From Thermobispora bispora DSM 43833 (GTDB taxonomy: Bacteria > Actinomycetota > Actinomycetes > Streptosporangiales > Streptosporangiaceae): DNA of 64,000 bases. A model generated the notes under the pieces. It was given only the letters and a program-made list of their open reading frames with translations. It was not told the DNA's origin and did not search any database. Shown one piece after another: positions 1-8,415 of the stretch. The translations under genes were made by a program, and so were the position numbers. The DNA is taken from positions 3,286,001 through 3,350,000 of the forward strand of contig NC_014165.1 of NCBI RefSeq assembly GCF_000092645.1, read 5' to 3'. Position 1 is the first letter of the stretch; each line of letters starts with the position of its first letter.

Positions 1-1077
1 CGCAGTGGACTGCTCGCGGGTGAGCTCGTAGCCGAGGGCGCGGCCCTTCAGCTCGACCGAGGCCCGGCCGGCCATGTCCGAGACGAGCATCCGCATGTCG
101 TTGCCGACCAGGGCGGGGTCGATGTGCTGGTAGAGCATCGGGTCCACCTTGATCGCCGACGCGTGCAGGCCGGCCTTGTGCGCGAAGGCGGACACCCCGA
201 CGTACGGCTGGTGGGAGTTGGGGGTGACGTTGGTGATCTCACTGATCGCGTGGGCGATGTGGGTGAGCTCGCGGAGCGACTCCGGCGGCACGAGGTCGTA
301 GCCGCGCTTGAGCTGCAGGTTGGCCACGACCGTGAAGAGGTTGGCGTTGCCGGAGCGCTCGCCGTACCCGTTGGCGCAGCCCTGCACGTGGGTGGCCCCG
401 GCCTTGACCGCGGCGAGGGTGTTCGCCACCGCGCACCCGCTGTCGTCGTGGCAGTGGATGCCGATCCGGGCGCCGGTGGCGGTGACGGCCTCGTGCACCA
501 CATCGGCGAGCTCGTCGGGGAGCATGCCGCCGTTGGTGTCGCAGAGGGCGACCACGTCGGCGCCCGCCTCGGCCGCGGTGCGGATCACCTCCAGGGCGTA
601 CGCGGGATTGGACCGGTAGCCGTCGAAGAAGTGCTCGGCGTCGAGGAAGACCCGCCGGCCCTCGGCGCGCAGGTGGGAGACGGTGTCCCGGATCATCTCG
701 AGGTTCTCCTCGAGCGTGGTGCGGAGGGCGAGCTCCACGTGCCGGTCGTGGCTCTTCGCGACCAGCGTCACCACCGGCGCCTCGGACTCGCGCAGCGCGG
801 CCACCAGCGGGTCGTCCGCGGCCTTCATCCCCGGCCGGCGGGTCGAGCCGAACGCGGCGAGCTGCGCGTGCTTCAGGTCGAGCTCGGTGCGGGCACGCCG
901 GAAGAACTCGGTGTCCTTGGGGTTGGCGCCCGGCCAGCCGCCCTCGATGAAGCCGACGCCGAGCCGGTCCAGGTAGCGGGCGATGGCGAGCTTGTCGGCG
1001 ACGGTCAGATTGAGCCCTTCTTGCTGAGCGCCGTCGCGCAGCGTCGTGTCATACACGTGGAACCTGTCGTCAGCCAT
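1..1077 (-). CDS. cimA: Citramalate synthase, 3' end outside the window
   Basis: HMGL-like (DRE-TIM) synthase that condenses acetyl-CoA with pyruvate to citramalate, the entry to threonine-independent isoleucine synthesis. 359 residues are visible and the frame stays open to base 1, so the C-terminal part is missing. The N-terminus reads [20 protein letters not shown], with the metal-binding DTTLRDG motif at about residues 10-16, and GIHCHDD supplies the HxH metal ligands. The ATG at 1077 follows AAGGAGAT by about 10 nt. The branched-chain amino acid neighbours and the attenuator leader upstream favour citramalate synthase over isopropylmalate or homocitrate synthase, though the latter cannot be excluded from motifs alone. 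Confidence 0.85.
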   Translation of the reverse strand, partial: MADDRFHVYDTTLRDGAQQEGLNLTVADKLAIARYLDRLGVGFIEGGWPGANPKDTEFFRRARTELDLKHAQLAAFGSTRRPGMKAADDPLVAALRESEAPVVTLVAKSHDRHVELALRTTLEENLEMIRDTVSHLRAEGRRVFLDAEHFFDGYRSNPAYALEVIRTAAEAGADVVALCDTNGGMLPDELADVVHEAVTATGARIGIHCHDDSGCAVANTLAAVKAGATHVQGCANGYGERSGNANLFTVVANLQLKRGYDLVPPESLRELTHIAHAISEITNVTPNSHQPYVGVSAFAHKAGLHASAIKVDPMLYQHIDPALVGNDMRMLVSDMAGRASVELKGRALGYELTREQSTA

Positions 1078-1121
1078 CTTCCCGATCTCCTTAAGGTCTC
1101 GACACGCCGCCGCGCTCTGCC

Positions 1122-1191
1122 CAAACAAAAAGACCCCTCACGGACGTGAGAGGTCTGCGCGCCGGCGTTGTCCCTTCTTCAGCCGGCGCGC
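1122..1191 (-). promoter_or_regulatory. Transcription attenuator of cimA
   Basis: On the minus strand, 45 nt upstream of cimA, there is an intrinsic terminator. A 12-bp stem (AGACCTCTCACG against CGTGAGGGGTCT, 1131-1156, one G-U pair) with a 2-nt loop is followed by TTTTTGTTTGG. Directly before it is a second hairpin with arms GCGCGCCGGC and GCCGGCGCGC (1157-1166 and 1182-1191), whose first arm overlaps the end of the leader peptide. A leader with regulatory codons, a GC hairpin, and then a terminator inside the 5' UTR is the classic attenuator layout. The exact antiterminator is not obvious: GGTCTGC in the leader can pair with GCAGACC, which would take part of the terminator arm. Confidence 0.75.
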
Positions 1192-1220
1192 CTGCCAATA
1201 ATCAGCAGACCGCAGGACAT
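1179..1220 (-). CDS. cimA leader peptide (13 aa, Leu-Leu-Ile-Ile)
   Basis: Short reading frame translating to MSCGLLIIGRRAG and ending at TGA (1179-1181). Four consecutive regulatory codons, CTG CTG ATT ATT, sit just before a GC-rich hairpin and the intrinsic terminator of the cimA 5' UTR. Leu and Ile are the expected signals for a citramalate/isopropylmalate-type enzyme. The upstream Shine-Dalgarno sequence is weak, and a leaderless start is possible. It is too short for standard gene callers. Confidence 0.7.
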   Translation of the reverse strand: MSCGLLIIGRRAG

Positions 1221-1332
1221 CGGTTTCTCAGTCTGCCACACGGGCTCCGCGCTTGGCACGTCGATCTGCGCGGCCGTACGGACGTGTCCCAGGTCAGCGG
1301 CCCGCTCACCCGCCGCGGCTAGGGTGAATGGC

Positions 1333-1983
1333 ATGAAATCAGCCGCGTTCCTGTCCCCGGCCCTGGCCGAGTACCTGGTCGCGCACGCGACCCCGCCCGA
1401 CGACCTGCTGCGCTCGCTCGCCGAGGAGACCCGGCGGCTGACCGGCGAGCAGGCGAGCCTGCAGATCTCCCCCGAGCAGGGGACGCTGCTCACCATGCTC
1501 GCCGGGCTCAGCGGGGCCAGGCTGGCCGTCGAGGTGGGCACCTTCACCGGGTACTCGTCGATCTGCATCGCCAGAGGGCTGCGCCTCATCGCCTGCGACG
1601 TGAGCGAGGAGTGGACCTCGGTCGCCCGCAGGTACTGGGAGCGGGCGGGCCTCACCGGCACGATCGAGCTCCGCCTGGGCCCGGCCGCCGAGACGCTGCG
1701 CGCCATGCCCGACGAGGAGGTCATCGACTTCGCCTTCATCGACGCGGACAAGGGCGGCTATCCGGTCTACTACGAGGAGCTGCTGCGGCGGCTGCGGCCC
1801 GGCGGCCTGATCGTGGCGGACAACACGCTGCAGGGCGGCCGGATCACCGATCCGGCCGCCGGGGGCACGGTCCCCGCCATGCGGGAGTTCAACGACCTCG
1901 TCATCCGGGATCCCCGCGTGACCAGCGTCCTGCTCCCCTTCGGCGACGGCCTCACCCTCATCCGGAAGAACGGCGGGTCGTAG
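1333..1983 (+). CDS. SAM-dependent O-methyltransferase (family 3)
   Basis: 216-aa class I methyltransferase of the caffeoyl-CoA / catechol O-methyltransferase-like family; the acceptor is unknown. The SAM-binding motif is VEVGTFTGYSS at about residues 66-76. The metal/acceptor segment IDADKGGYPVYYEEL and the strand LRPGGLIVADNTL follow, in the order usual for the family. The ATG at 1333 was chosen because homologues begin close to the helix SPALAEYLVAH; a GTG three codons earlier (1324) is possible. The loop after the SAM motif (ARGLRLIACD) seems a few residues shorter than is common. It is convergent with ilvE, with a 12-nt gap. Confidence 0.85.
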   Translation: MKSAAFLSPALAEYLVAHATPPDDLLRSLAEETRRLTGEQASLQISPEQGTLLTMLAGLSGARLAVEVGTFTGYSSICIARGLRLIACDVSEEWTSVARRYWERAGLTGTIELRLGPAAETLRAMPDEEVIDFAFIDADKGGYPVYYEELLRRLRPGGLIVADNTLQGGRITDPAAGGTVPAMREFNDLVIRDPRVTSVLLPFGDGLTLIRKNGGS

Positions 1984-1995
1984 CGGCTCCCCGGT

Positions 1996-3087
1996 TCAGC
2001 AGATCTTGTGGATCCAGTTGTGGGTGTCGGGGCGGGTGCCGAACTGGATGCCCACGAGCTCCTCGCGGATCCGCATGGTGACCGGGCCGGGGGTGCCGTC
2101 GCCGATGGTCCACTCGCGGTCGACGCCCTTCACCTTGCCGACGGGGGTGACCACGGCCGCGGTGCCGCAGGCGAAGACCTCGGTGAGCTCACCGGACTCG
2201 GCGGCGGACTGCCACTCGTCGATCGAGATCTTGGACTCCTCGGCCCGGTAGCCGAGCTCCCCGGCGAGGGCGAGGATCGAGTCCCGGGTGATGCCCGGCA
2301 GGAGCGTCCCGGTGAGCGGGGGCGTGATGAGGCGGTCGCCGAACACGAAGAAGAGGTTCATGCCGCCCATCTCCTCGACCCACCGGTGCTCGAAGGCGTC
2401 GAGCCAGACCACCTGGTCGCAGCCGTTCTCCACCGCCTGCTGCTGGGCGATGAACGCGGCCGCGTAGTTGCCGCCGCACTTGGCGAAGCCGGTGCCACCG
2501 GGCGCGGCCCGGGTGTACTCGGTGGAGAGCCAGACCGAGACCGGCTTGACGCCGCCGGAGAAGTACGAGGCCGCCGGCGAGGCGATCACCATGTACTTGT
2601 AGCTGCGCGACGGGTGGTTCACCCCGAGGGCGACCTCCGTGGCGATCATGAAGGGCCGCAGGTAGAGGCTGTGCCCCTCGGTGGAGGGCACCCAGTCGCG
2701 GTCGGTCTGGACGAGGAGTTCGAGCGACCTGACGAAGACGTCCTCCGGCAGCTCGGGCATGGCCATGCGACGCGCCGATCGGTTGAAGCGCGCGGCGTTG
2801 GCGTAGGGCCGGAAGGTGACGATCGACCCGTTGACCTGCCGGTACGCCTTCAGCCCTTCGAACAGCTCCTGCGCGTAGTGGAAGACAGCGGTCGCCGGAT
2901 CGAGGGTGAGCGGACCGTACGGCTGGAGCCGCGCGTCGTGCCAGCCGCGCCCCTCGGTCCACTCGATGCAGATCATGTGGTCGGTGAAGACCTGCCCGAA
3001 GCCGGGGCTCGCCAGTACCCGCTCACGCTCGGCCGCGGACCGGGGGTTCGGGTTGAGCTGCACATCGAAGCTGAGGTGAGTGGTCAT
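1996..3087 (-). CDS. ilvE: Branched-chain-amino-acid aminotransferase
   Basis: Fold-type IV PLP enzyme of 363 aa that performs the last transamination in valine, leucine and isoleucine synthesis with glutamate. The PLP lysine lies in [12 protein letters not shown] and the substrate loop near [15 protein letters not shown]. The [13 protein letters not shown] stretch is the phosphate-binding region. Length and sequence style match actinobacterial IlvE. It lies downstream of leuB on the same strand but a terminator separates the two. A small palindrome (CTCGAC-ACC-GTCGAG, about 3104-3118) sits just before the start. Confidence 0.95.
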   Translation of the reverse strand: MTTHLSFDVQLNPNPRSAAERERVLASPGFGQVFTDHMICIEWTEGRGWHDARLQPYGPLTLDPATAVFHYAQELFEGLKAYRQVNGSIVTFRPYANAARFNRSARRMAMPELPEDVFVRSLELLVQTDRDWVPSTEGHSLYLRPFMIATEVALGVNHPSRSYKYMVIASPAASYFSGGVKPVSVWLSTEYTRAAPGGTGFAKCGGNYAAAFIAQQQAVENGCDQVVWLDAFEHRWVEEMGGMNLFFVFGDRLITPPLTGTLLPGITRDSILALAGELGYRAEESKISIDEWQSAAESGELTEVFACGTAAVVTPVGKVKGVDREWTIGDGTPGPVTMRIREELVGIQFGTRPDTHNWIHKIC

Positions 3088-3153
3088 GGCGAGGATCCCT
3101 CTCTCGACGGTGTCGAGTTGTTTGTCACGACGAAACTAGGGCATCGGGCGGAG

Positions 3154-3194
3154 AAGAATAAAGCGCACGGCGGCCTCACCGGGCCGCCGTGCGC
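3154..3194 (-). terminator. Intrinsic terminator after leuB
   Basis: Inverted repeat GCGCACGGCGGCC / GGCCGCCGTGCGC (3163-3175 and 3182-3194) with a 6-nt loop. On the minus strand it is followed by TTTATTCTT. It lies between leuB and ilvE and suggests that ilvE has its own promoter in the short space that remains. Confidence 0.8.
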
Positions 3195-3224
3195 TCTGCC
3201 CAACGGGTCGGCGAGCGGCCCGGG

Positions 3225-4271
3225 TCAGCCGGCTACTCGGGCGGCGATGTCGTCGCCGATCTGGCTGGTGCTCCGGGCGGCCCACGCCCCCTGTCGTTCG
3301 ACGAGATCGTCGGCGACGGCCTGCTCGATCGCGGCCGCCGCCTCGCTGAGGCCGAGGTGGTCGAGGAGCATCGCGACGGACAGGATGGTCGCGGTGGGGT
3401 CGGCCTTGCCCTGGCCCGCGATGTCCGGCGCGCTGCCGTGCACCGGCTCGAACATCGACGGAGCGGTGCGGGAGGGGTTGATGTTGCCGCTCGCGGCGAG
3501 GCCGATGCCCCCGGCGATCGCGGCGCCGATGTCGGTGAGGATGTCACCGAAGAGGTTGTCGGTGACGATCACGTCGAACCGCTCCGGCTGGGTGACGAAG
3601 AACATCGAGGCCGCGTCGACGTGGCAGTAGTCGGTCTCGACCTCGGGGTACTCCGGCTTGAGCCGCTCGACCGTGCGGGCCCACAGGTCGCCCGCGTAGG
3701 TGAGCACGTTGGTCTTGTGGACGAGGGTGAGTTTCTTGCGCGGCCGCTGCCTGGCCTTCTCGAACGCGTACCGCACGACGCGTTCGACCCCGTAGGCGGT
3801 GTTCAGCGACTCCTGGGTGGCGATCTCGTGCGGCGTGCCCTTGCGCATGACGCCGCCGGCCCCCGCGTACGGCCCCTCCGTGCCCTCGCGGACGACGATC
3901 ATGTCGATGTCCTCGGGGCGGGCCTGGCCGAGCGGGGTCGCCACGCCCGGGAACAGCTTGACCGGGCGCAGGTTCACGTAGTGATCGAGCTCGAAGCGGA
4001 GCTTGAGCAGCAGGTCGCGCTCGAGGATCCCCGGGGGGACGCTGGGGTCGCCCACGGCGCCGAGCAGGATCGCGTCGTAGCCGCGCAGCTCGTCGAGCAC
4101 CTCATCCGGGAGGACTTCCCCGGTGGCGTGGTAGCGCTTCGCACCCAGATCGTATTCGGTCGTCTCGACCTTGACCCCGGTCGCGTGGAGCACCTTGAGG
4201 CCCTCAGCGACGACCTCGGTGCCGATCCCGTCGCCGGGGATCACGGCCAGACGGATGTTGCTCGACTCCAT
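3225..4271 (-). CDS. leuB: 3-isopropylmalate dehydrogenase
   Basis: 348-aa NAD-dependent beta-decarboxylating dehydrogenase of leucine synthesis, converting 3-isopropylmalate to 2-ketoisocaproate with loss of CO2. It opens with the family signature [16 protein letters not shown]. The NAD-loop segment is [15 protein letters not shown] and the metal-binding region is [28 protein letters not shown] supplies the substrate arginine. Length is normal for actinobacterial LeuB. Tartrate or isocitrate dehydrogenase paralogues are less likely given ilvE, serA and ilvBNC nearby. Confidence 0.93.
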   Translation of the reverse strand: MESSNIRLAVIPGDGIGTEVVAEGLKVLHATGVKVETTEYDLGAKRYHATGEVLPDEVLDELRGYDAILLGAVGDPSVPPGILERDLLLKLRFELDHYVNLRPVKLFPGVATPLGQARPEDIDMIVVREGTEGPYAGAGGVMRKGTPHEIATQESLNTAYGVERVVRYAFEKARQRPRKKLTLVHKTNVLTYAGDLWARTVERLKPEYPEVETDYCHVDAASMFFVTQPERFDVIVTDNLFGDILTDIGAAIAGGIGLAASGNINPSRTAPSMFEPVHGSAPDIAGQGKADPTATILSVAMLLDHLGLSEAAAAIEQAVADDLVERQGAWAARSTSQIGDDIAARVAG

Positions 4272-4384
4272 GCCGGTACCTTACCTGTCCGTCTCGGCTA
4301 ACGAACGCGAACGTCTCACCAGCCGGGCGACCCGCATCGATCGGCCGGCACAGCGATGATAAGGGTCACCCCACGGGCATGGAG

Positions 4385-4495
4385 TCAGCGCTGCGGCGGT
4401 CCGCCGTTGTCGCGGCGGTCGAGCGCCATCTGCAGGGCGGCCGCGGCCTCGTTCTCCTCGTCCTCGGGACGGTTCCAGGGATACGTGTCGGACAT
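4385..4495 (-). CDS. Possible small acidic protein (36 aa)
   Basis: A small frame reads MSDTYPWNRPEDEENEAAAA and continues to a Gly-Pro-Gln-Arg end, with stop at 4385-4387. It lies about 110 nt upstream of leuB on the same strand. The even, hydrophilic composition and the Pro-Trp-Asn start look protein-like, and the long plus-strand frame across it looks like a shadow. The ribosome-binding site is unconvincing (GCGAGAG upstream). I do not recognise a family and cannot assign a role. Confidence 0.4.
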   Translation of the reverse strand: MSDTYPWNRPEDEENEAAAALQMALDRRDNGGPPQR

Positions 4496-5059
4496 GGCGG
4501 TCTCTCGCTTCGTGGTGCGGATGGGCTGAGCACGAACAGGGCTCGAGGCTCTGACGTGGATGTTTCGGAGGTTCCGGCGGTCGCTGGGACGCGGATCGCG
4601 CGTCTGGAGGGCCGCTCAGCCGATCTCCGGCCCGGCGCCCGTTTCACCGCGGCCGGAATCACAACGTGGCGCGGCAGGCGATATGGGTGGACACCCGAAA
4701 CGCCATCGCAGAACAGCGTACCTCAGACTCTGCTAGGACGACCTACTATCTCATTCATTGAGACAGCCGTCCGTGAGACGTGCCATCGCGGCGGCGCCGT
4801 ACCGGCCTGGCGGGCCGGTGCCCTCGCGCCCGCCGTACGGCCCGGCGCGGCGGTGAGGCTCCGGAGCGGGCGCGCGGGCGTCGGCGCGGAGAGCCGGAAC
4901 CGGTACGCGAGATACGCCGCGGGATCCGGAACCCGGAACCGGCGCGGAAAAGCAGAGAGGGCCCTCCTGCCGAGGTCCGCGACCACGGACCCCGGCCCGG
5001 AAAGCCCTCGATCGTCCGCCGGGCGCCGCTCAGCGGCGCCCGCTCGGCGTTCCATCGGA
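4496..5059. other. Gene-poor spacer between leuB and serA
   Basis: No credible coding frame is seen here on either strand; the long frames look like GC-driven artefacts. It contains one lower-GC patch, about 4715-4770, that carries a TCTCA-N5-TGAGA palindrome. Further on it is arginine/proline-codon-like GC sequence that runs into a tandem repeat array. Confidence 0.6.
4749..4763. promoter_or_regulatory. Candidate operator, TCTCA-N5-TGAGA
   Basis: Inverted repeat TCTCA-TTCAT-TGAGA in a locally AT-richer patch. The same arms and spacing, again followed by CA, occur upstream of the ilvB promoter (15218-15232). Two copies next to leucine and valine/isoleucine genes suggest a shared regulator. 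This type of site recalls the IclR-family leucine regulators (LtbR/NdgR type) of actinobacteria, but I could not check it against a known motif. Confidence 0.45.
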
Positions 5060-5283
5060 TCAGACCGGCCGGAGTGCTGGCCGGCCAGACCGGCCGAAGC
5101 GCCCACCGGTCAGGCCGGCTGGAGTGCCATCCGGTGAGGCCGGCCGAAGCGCCACCCCATCAGACCGGCCGGAGTACCACCAGGTCAGACCGGCCGGAGT
5201 GCCATCCGGCCAGGCCGGCTGGAGTGGCATCCGGTCGGACCGCCGAAGCACGACCCGGCGAGGCCGGCCGGGGTGCTACTCGG
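5060..5283. repeat. Tandem array of nine 25-bp units
   Basis: Nine degenerate copies of a 25-bp unit (eight of 25 bp, one of 24 bp), typified by TCAGACCGGCCGGAGTGCC plus ATCCGG. The units begin at 5060, 5085, 5110, 5135, 5160, 5185, 5210, 5235 and 5259. A period not divisible by three argues against coding. The last unit runs over the stop codon of serA, so the array forms the immediate 3' flank of the serA transcript. GGCCGG cores could form many alternative stems. Confidence 0.85.
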
Positions 5284-6865
5284 TGAGGTCGACCGAACGG
5301 CCGCTCTCGGCGCCGATCTCGCCCACGATCTCCTCGACCAGCTCGGACGGGATCGCCGAGTCGACGGTGAGCGCGATGAGCGCCTTGCCGCCCTTGACGT
5401 TCCGGGAGACCTGCATGGACGCGATGTTGATGCCGTGCTCGCCGAGGATGCGGCCGACCACGCCGACGATGCCCGGCCGGTCGATGTAGGTGAAGAACGC
5501 GAGGTGGTCGGTCGGCTCGATCTCCATGGCGAAGCCGTTCACCTCGACGATCTTCATGATCTGGCGCGGGCCGGAGAGGGTACCGGAGACCGAGACGGTC
5601 CGGCCGTCGGCGAGGATGCCGCGGATGGTGATGAGGTTCCGCCAGTCCGGGCTCTCCGCGCTGGTGACCAGCTCGACGCTCATCCCGCGGTCCTTGGCGA
5701 GCAGCGGGGCGTTGACGTAGGTCACCGCGTCCTCGACCACGTCGGTGAACACGCCCTTGAGCGCGGCGAGCTCGATGACCCGGACGTCCTTCTCGGCGAT
5801 CTCGCCGCGGACCTCCACGTCGAGCCGGGAGGCCACCTCGCCGGCGAGCGCGGTGAAGATCCGGCCGAGCTTCTCGGTGAGCGGCAGGCCGGGCTTGATC
5901 TCCTCGGCGATGACCCCGCCCTGCACGTTCACCGCGTCGGGGACGAACTCGCCCGCGAGCGCGAGCTTGACGCTGCGCGCGACCTGGGTGCCCGCCTTCT
6001 CCTGGGCCTCGTGGGTGGAGGCGCCGAGGTGCGGGGTGACCACGACGTTGTCGAACTCGAACAGCGGGCTTTCGGTGCACGGCTCCTTGGCGAACACGTC
6101 GAGCGCGGCGCCGGCGACCCGGCCCTCCTTGAGCGCGGCGTAGAGGGCGTTCTCGTCGATGATCCCGCCCCGGGCGACGTTGATCAGGCGGACGGTCGGC
6201 TTGACCAGCTGCAGCTCCCGGTCGCCGATGAGCCCGATGGTCTCCTTGGTCTTCGGCAGGTGGACCGTGATGAAGTCGGACCGGCGCAGCAGCTCGTCGA
6301 GCTGGACCAGGCGCACGCCCATCTGCGCCGCCCGGGCCGGCTGCACGTACGGGTCGTAGGCGAGGAGCTCGACCCCGAACGGCTGGAGACGCTGCGCGAC
6401 GAGCTGACCGATCTTGCCGAGGCCGAGGATGCCGACCACCTTCTGATCCAGCTCGACACCGGTGTACTTGGAGCGCTTCCACTCCCCGCCCTTGAGCGCG
6501 GCGTGGGCCTGCGGGATGTTCCGCGCGCTGGCGAGGATCATCGCGACCGTGTGCTCGGCCGCGCTGGTGATGTTGGAGGTCGGCGCGTTCACCACCATGA
6601 CGCCGGCCTTGGTGGCGGCCTCGACGTCCACGTTGTCGAGGCCGACGCCGGCGCGCGCGATCACCCGGAGCTTGGGCGCGGCTGCGATCACCTCCGCGTC
6701 CACCTGGGTGGCGCTGCGGATGATCAATGCCTCCGCCTCGCCGATCGCGGACAGCAGCGCGGTCCGGTTCGAGCCGTCGGTGTGCCGAACCTCGAAGTCA
6801 GCGCCGAGAACGGCGAGACCTGCTTCGGATATCTCTTCTGCGACGAGTACGACCGGCTTGTTCAC
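5276..6865 (-). CDS. serA: D-3-phosphoglycerate dehydrogenase (long ACT type)
   Basis: First enzyme of phosphorylated serine synthesis; oxidises 3-phosphoglycerate with NAD. From a GTG at 6865 with AAGGAC 7 nt upstream the product is 529 aa, the size of the mycobacterial long form. Visible parts are the Rossmann motif GILGLGKIGQLVA, NVARGGIIDE, the catalytic-His region PHLGASTHEAQEKAG, an intervening domain, and a C-terminal ACT domain containing DRPGIVGVVGRILGEHGINI, which typically binds serine for feedback control. The frame could extend upstream to 6949, but that extension lacks family similarity. A 25-bp repeat array overlaps its stop codon. Confidence 0.95.
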   Translation of the reverse strand: MNKPVVLVAEEISEAGLAVLGADFEVRHTDGSNRTALLSAIGEAEALIIRSATQVDAEVIAAAPKLRVIARAGVGLDNVDVEAATKAGVMVVNAPTSNITSAAEHTVAMILASARNIPQAHAALKGGEWKRSKYTGVELDQKVVGILGLGKIGQLVAQRLQPFGVELLAYDPYVQPARAAQMGVRLVQLDELLRRSDFITVHLPKTKETIGLIGDRELQLVKPTVRLINVARGGIIDENALYAALKEGRVAGAALDVFAKEPCTESPLFEFDNVVVTPHLGASTHEAQEKAGTQVARSVKLALAGEFVPDAVNVQGGVIAEEIKPGLPLTEKLGRIFTALAGEVASRLDVEVRGEIAEKDVRVIELAALKGVFTDVVEDAVTYVNAPLLAKDRGMSVELVTSAESPDWRNLITIRGILADGRTVSVSGTLSGPRQIMKIVEVNGFAMEIEPTDHLAFFTYIDRPGIVGVVGRILGEHGINIASMQVSRNVKGGKALIALTVDSAIPSELVEEIVGEIGAESGRSVDLTE

Positions 6866-7141
6866 TGGCGAGTCCTTCGGGATGCGACGGCACGAACAGG
6901 CGTTGAGTTTATCGAGGGCTGAAGACCGCGCCTTGGCGCGATCCGGCATGTGAGACGGGGGCCCGCGGCCGCACCCCGGGCATGGGCGTCCTCCCCAGGC
7001 CAGCGGGGTGCGAGGGAAGCGAGAACGCGTTCTTATCCCTTACCCGGCTCCCCTACCGCCCGACTCCACGATATATCCACGATTGGAGCGATCCAGCGCG
7101 AGGCTGTGATGGCAGTTGGTGTTGATCGCACCTAATCTTGA

Positions 7142-7185
7142 TGATTAGCCTGATTAGCCGTGATTCAGCCCCTATTGTTCAGGCT
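7142..7185 (+). promoter_or_regulatory. Probable promoter with TGATTAGCC repeats
   Basis: Two perfect copies of TGATTAGCC (7142-7159) are followed by a third imperfect one (GTGATTCAGCC). TATTGT then lies 7 nt before the ATG at 7186. With CTGATT 17 bp upstream this resembles a -35/-10 pair that would give a leaderless or nearly leaderless transcript. No Shine-Dalgarno sequence is visible before the ATG, which fits. Confidence 0.4.
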
Positions 7186-8124
7186 ATGAGCATCGGGAAC
7201 CCCTCGCTGAGCAACATTCTCGCCCGGCGCGGCAGCCCTCAGGAGTTGCTCGCGGCCCTCGCCGAGTGGGGGATCCTGGTGGCCGTCCGCCCTGACCGCT
7301 CCGTGGTGCTGGGCACGAACCAGAACCGAGAACGTGTTCTGCTCGGGTACACCGGTCCGGCGGCCTACGCCCTGCATCGGGGCGGTCACACGCTCTCGCC
7401 CTGCGACGCCGACACCATCCTGGACATCCAGCGGGTCACCGGTGTCCGGGAGCTCGTGATCGACGCGGCCGGTCCGGCCGCGGCCGCAGTGCCCATCGAC
7501 CACCTGCGGCGCTTCCTCGAAGAGCGCCGCGGCGGCGCGCACGCCCTGTTCGGCACGCGATCGTCCCCCGCTCCCTCCGCGTACGCCACGGGCGCCATGG
7601 CCACCGTGACCCGGACGGACACGGCACCGCCGCCACAGGCGAGCGTGCCGGCCCCGATCCCGCCGCTCTCCCCCGCCCCGGCCCGGCCGGCGCCCTCCCC
7701 GGCCCCGGCGACCTCGGTCCCCGCGTCCACGCCCCCCGTTCCCTGGGTCCCCGCCCCACGGCCCCACCTCTCCGGGGCGATGCAGGTCGTCGACCCCGGC
7801 TACCGCAGGACGAACCACCCGATCCTCCCCGCGCTCCGGGTGGCCCTCGCCGAGCTGCTCCGCGACTACCCGTCCGTCCACCACGTGTGGATCTCGGAGG
7901 CGCGGACGGTCTCCGGCTCGTGGGGGATCATGCTGGGGGTCAAGGTGCACGGGTACCCGGCGGACGACGTCGTCAAGGACCTGCACCGGCGGGTCCGCGC
8001 CCGGCTCCCGCAGCTCGCGGCGAGCGGGGCCCCGGTGCTCATGGCGCGGGTCGCCGACGCGAACACCGAGCGGCGGATGATCGAGATCGGCGCGCACGTG
8101 GTCTTCGCCGACACCACGGGCTGA
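7186..8124 (+). CDS. SseB-like protein with proline-rich linker
   Basis: 312-aa protein of unknown function from the ATG at 7186. Residues 1 to about 125 look like an SseB N-terminal-type domain (LLAALAEWGILVAVRPD, then a HALFGTRSSP end). A Pro/Ala-rich linker of about 70 residues follows. The C-terminal domain (about 205-312) has two beta-alpha units around HHVWISEARTVSGSWGIMLG and could be an SseB C-terminal-type domain. No signal peptide or membrane segment is seen, so it is likely cytosolic. It has its own promoter and is followed by a GC hairpin. Confidence 0.6.
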   Translation: MSIGNPSLSNILARRGSPQELLAALAEWGILVAVRPDRSVVLGTNQNRERVLLGYTGPAAYALHRGGHTLSPCDADTILDIQRVTGVRELVIDAAGPAAAAVPIDHLRRFLEERRGGAHALFGTRSSPAPSAYATGAMATVTRTDTAPPPQASVPAPIPPLSPAPARPAPSPAPATSVPASTPPVPWVPAPRPHLSGAMQVVDPGYRRTNHPILPALRVALAELLRDYPSVHHVWISEARTVSGSWGIMLGVKVHGYPADDVVKDLHRRVRARLPQLAASGAPVLMARVADANTERRMIEIGAHVVFADTTG

Positions 8125-8127
8125 CCG

Positions 8128-8154
8128 GGCGGACCCCGCTCCGGCCGGTCCGCC
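8128..8154 (+). terminator. GC hairpin without U-tract
   Basis: Stem GGCGGACC / GGTCCGCC with an 11-nt loop, starting 3 nt after the stop codon of the SseB-like gene. There is no T-run, as is common for actinobacterial terminators. The rest of the space to 8415 holds no recognisable gene. Confidence 0.45.
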
Positions 8155-8415
8155 GATCGCGTCCGCCGGCGTGCCGCTCATCGAGGCGCCGGTGCCCGCG
8201 TGCGCTCTCGGAACGGATGAGGCCGCCCCCGCCCGGATGGCGCGGCGGCCGCACGCCCGGCGGCACCGAGCGAGGGCGACGCATGCCCGGCGAACCAGGC
8301 GGACCGGCGCGTCCCGCTCCGGCCGACGCCGGCGCGCACACCCGAGTGACGGCGATCCCGGCGCGCGTTGCACCGGACAAACTAGGACTTTCGGACGGGC
8401 GCTCGCTCGGCTTCA

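Noticed and set aside
124-1149. Long plus-strand frame over cimA
   Set aside because: It lies opposite the clear cimA frame and has Val/Arg/Gly-rich low-information sequence, a usual GC-driven shadow.
4379-5137. 252-aa plus-strand frame between leuB and serA
   Set aside because: It runs into the 25-bp repeat array, has an Arg/Ala/Pro-rich random-looking composition and no ribosome-binding site.
5060-5283. CRISPR array
   Set aside because: Units are contiguous, 25 bp, without distinct spacers between identical repeats, and there are no cas genes.
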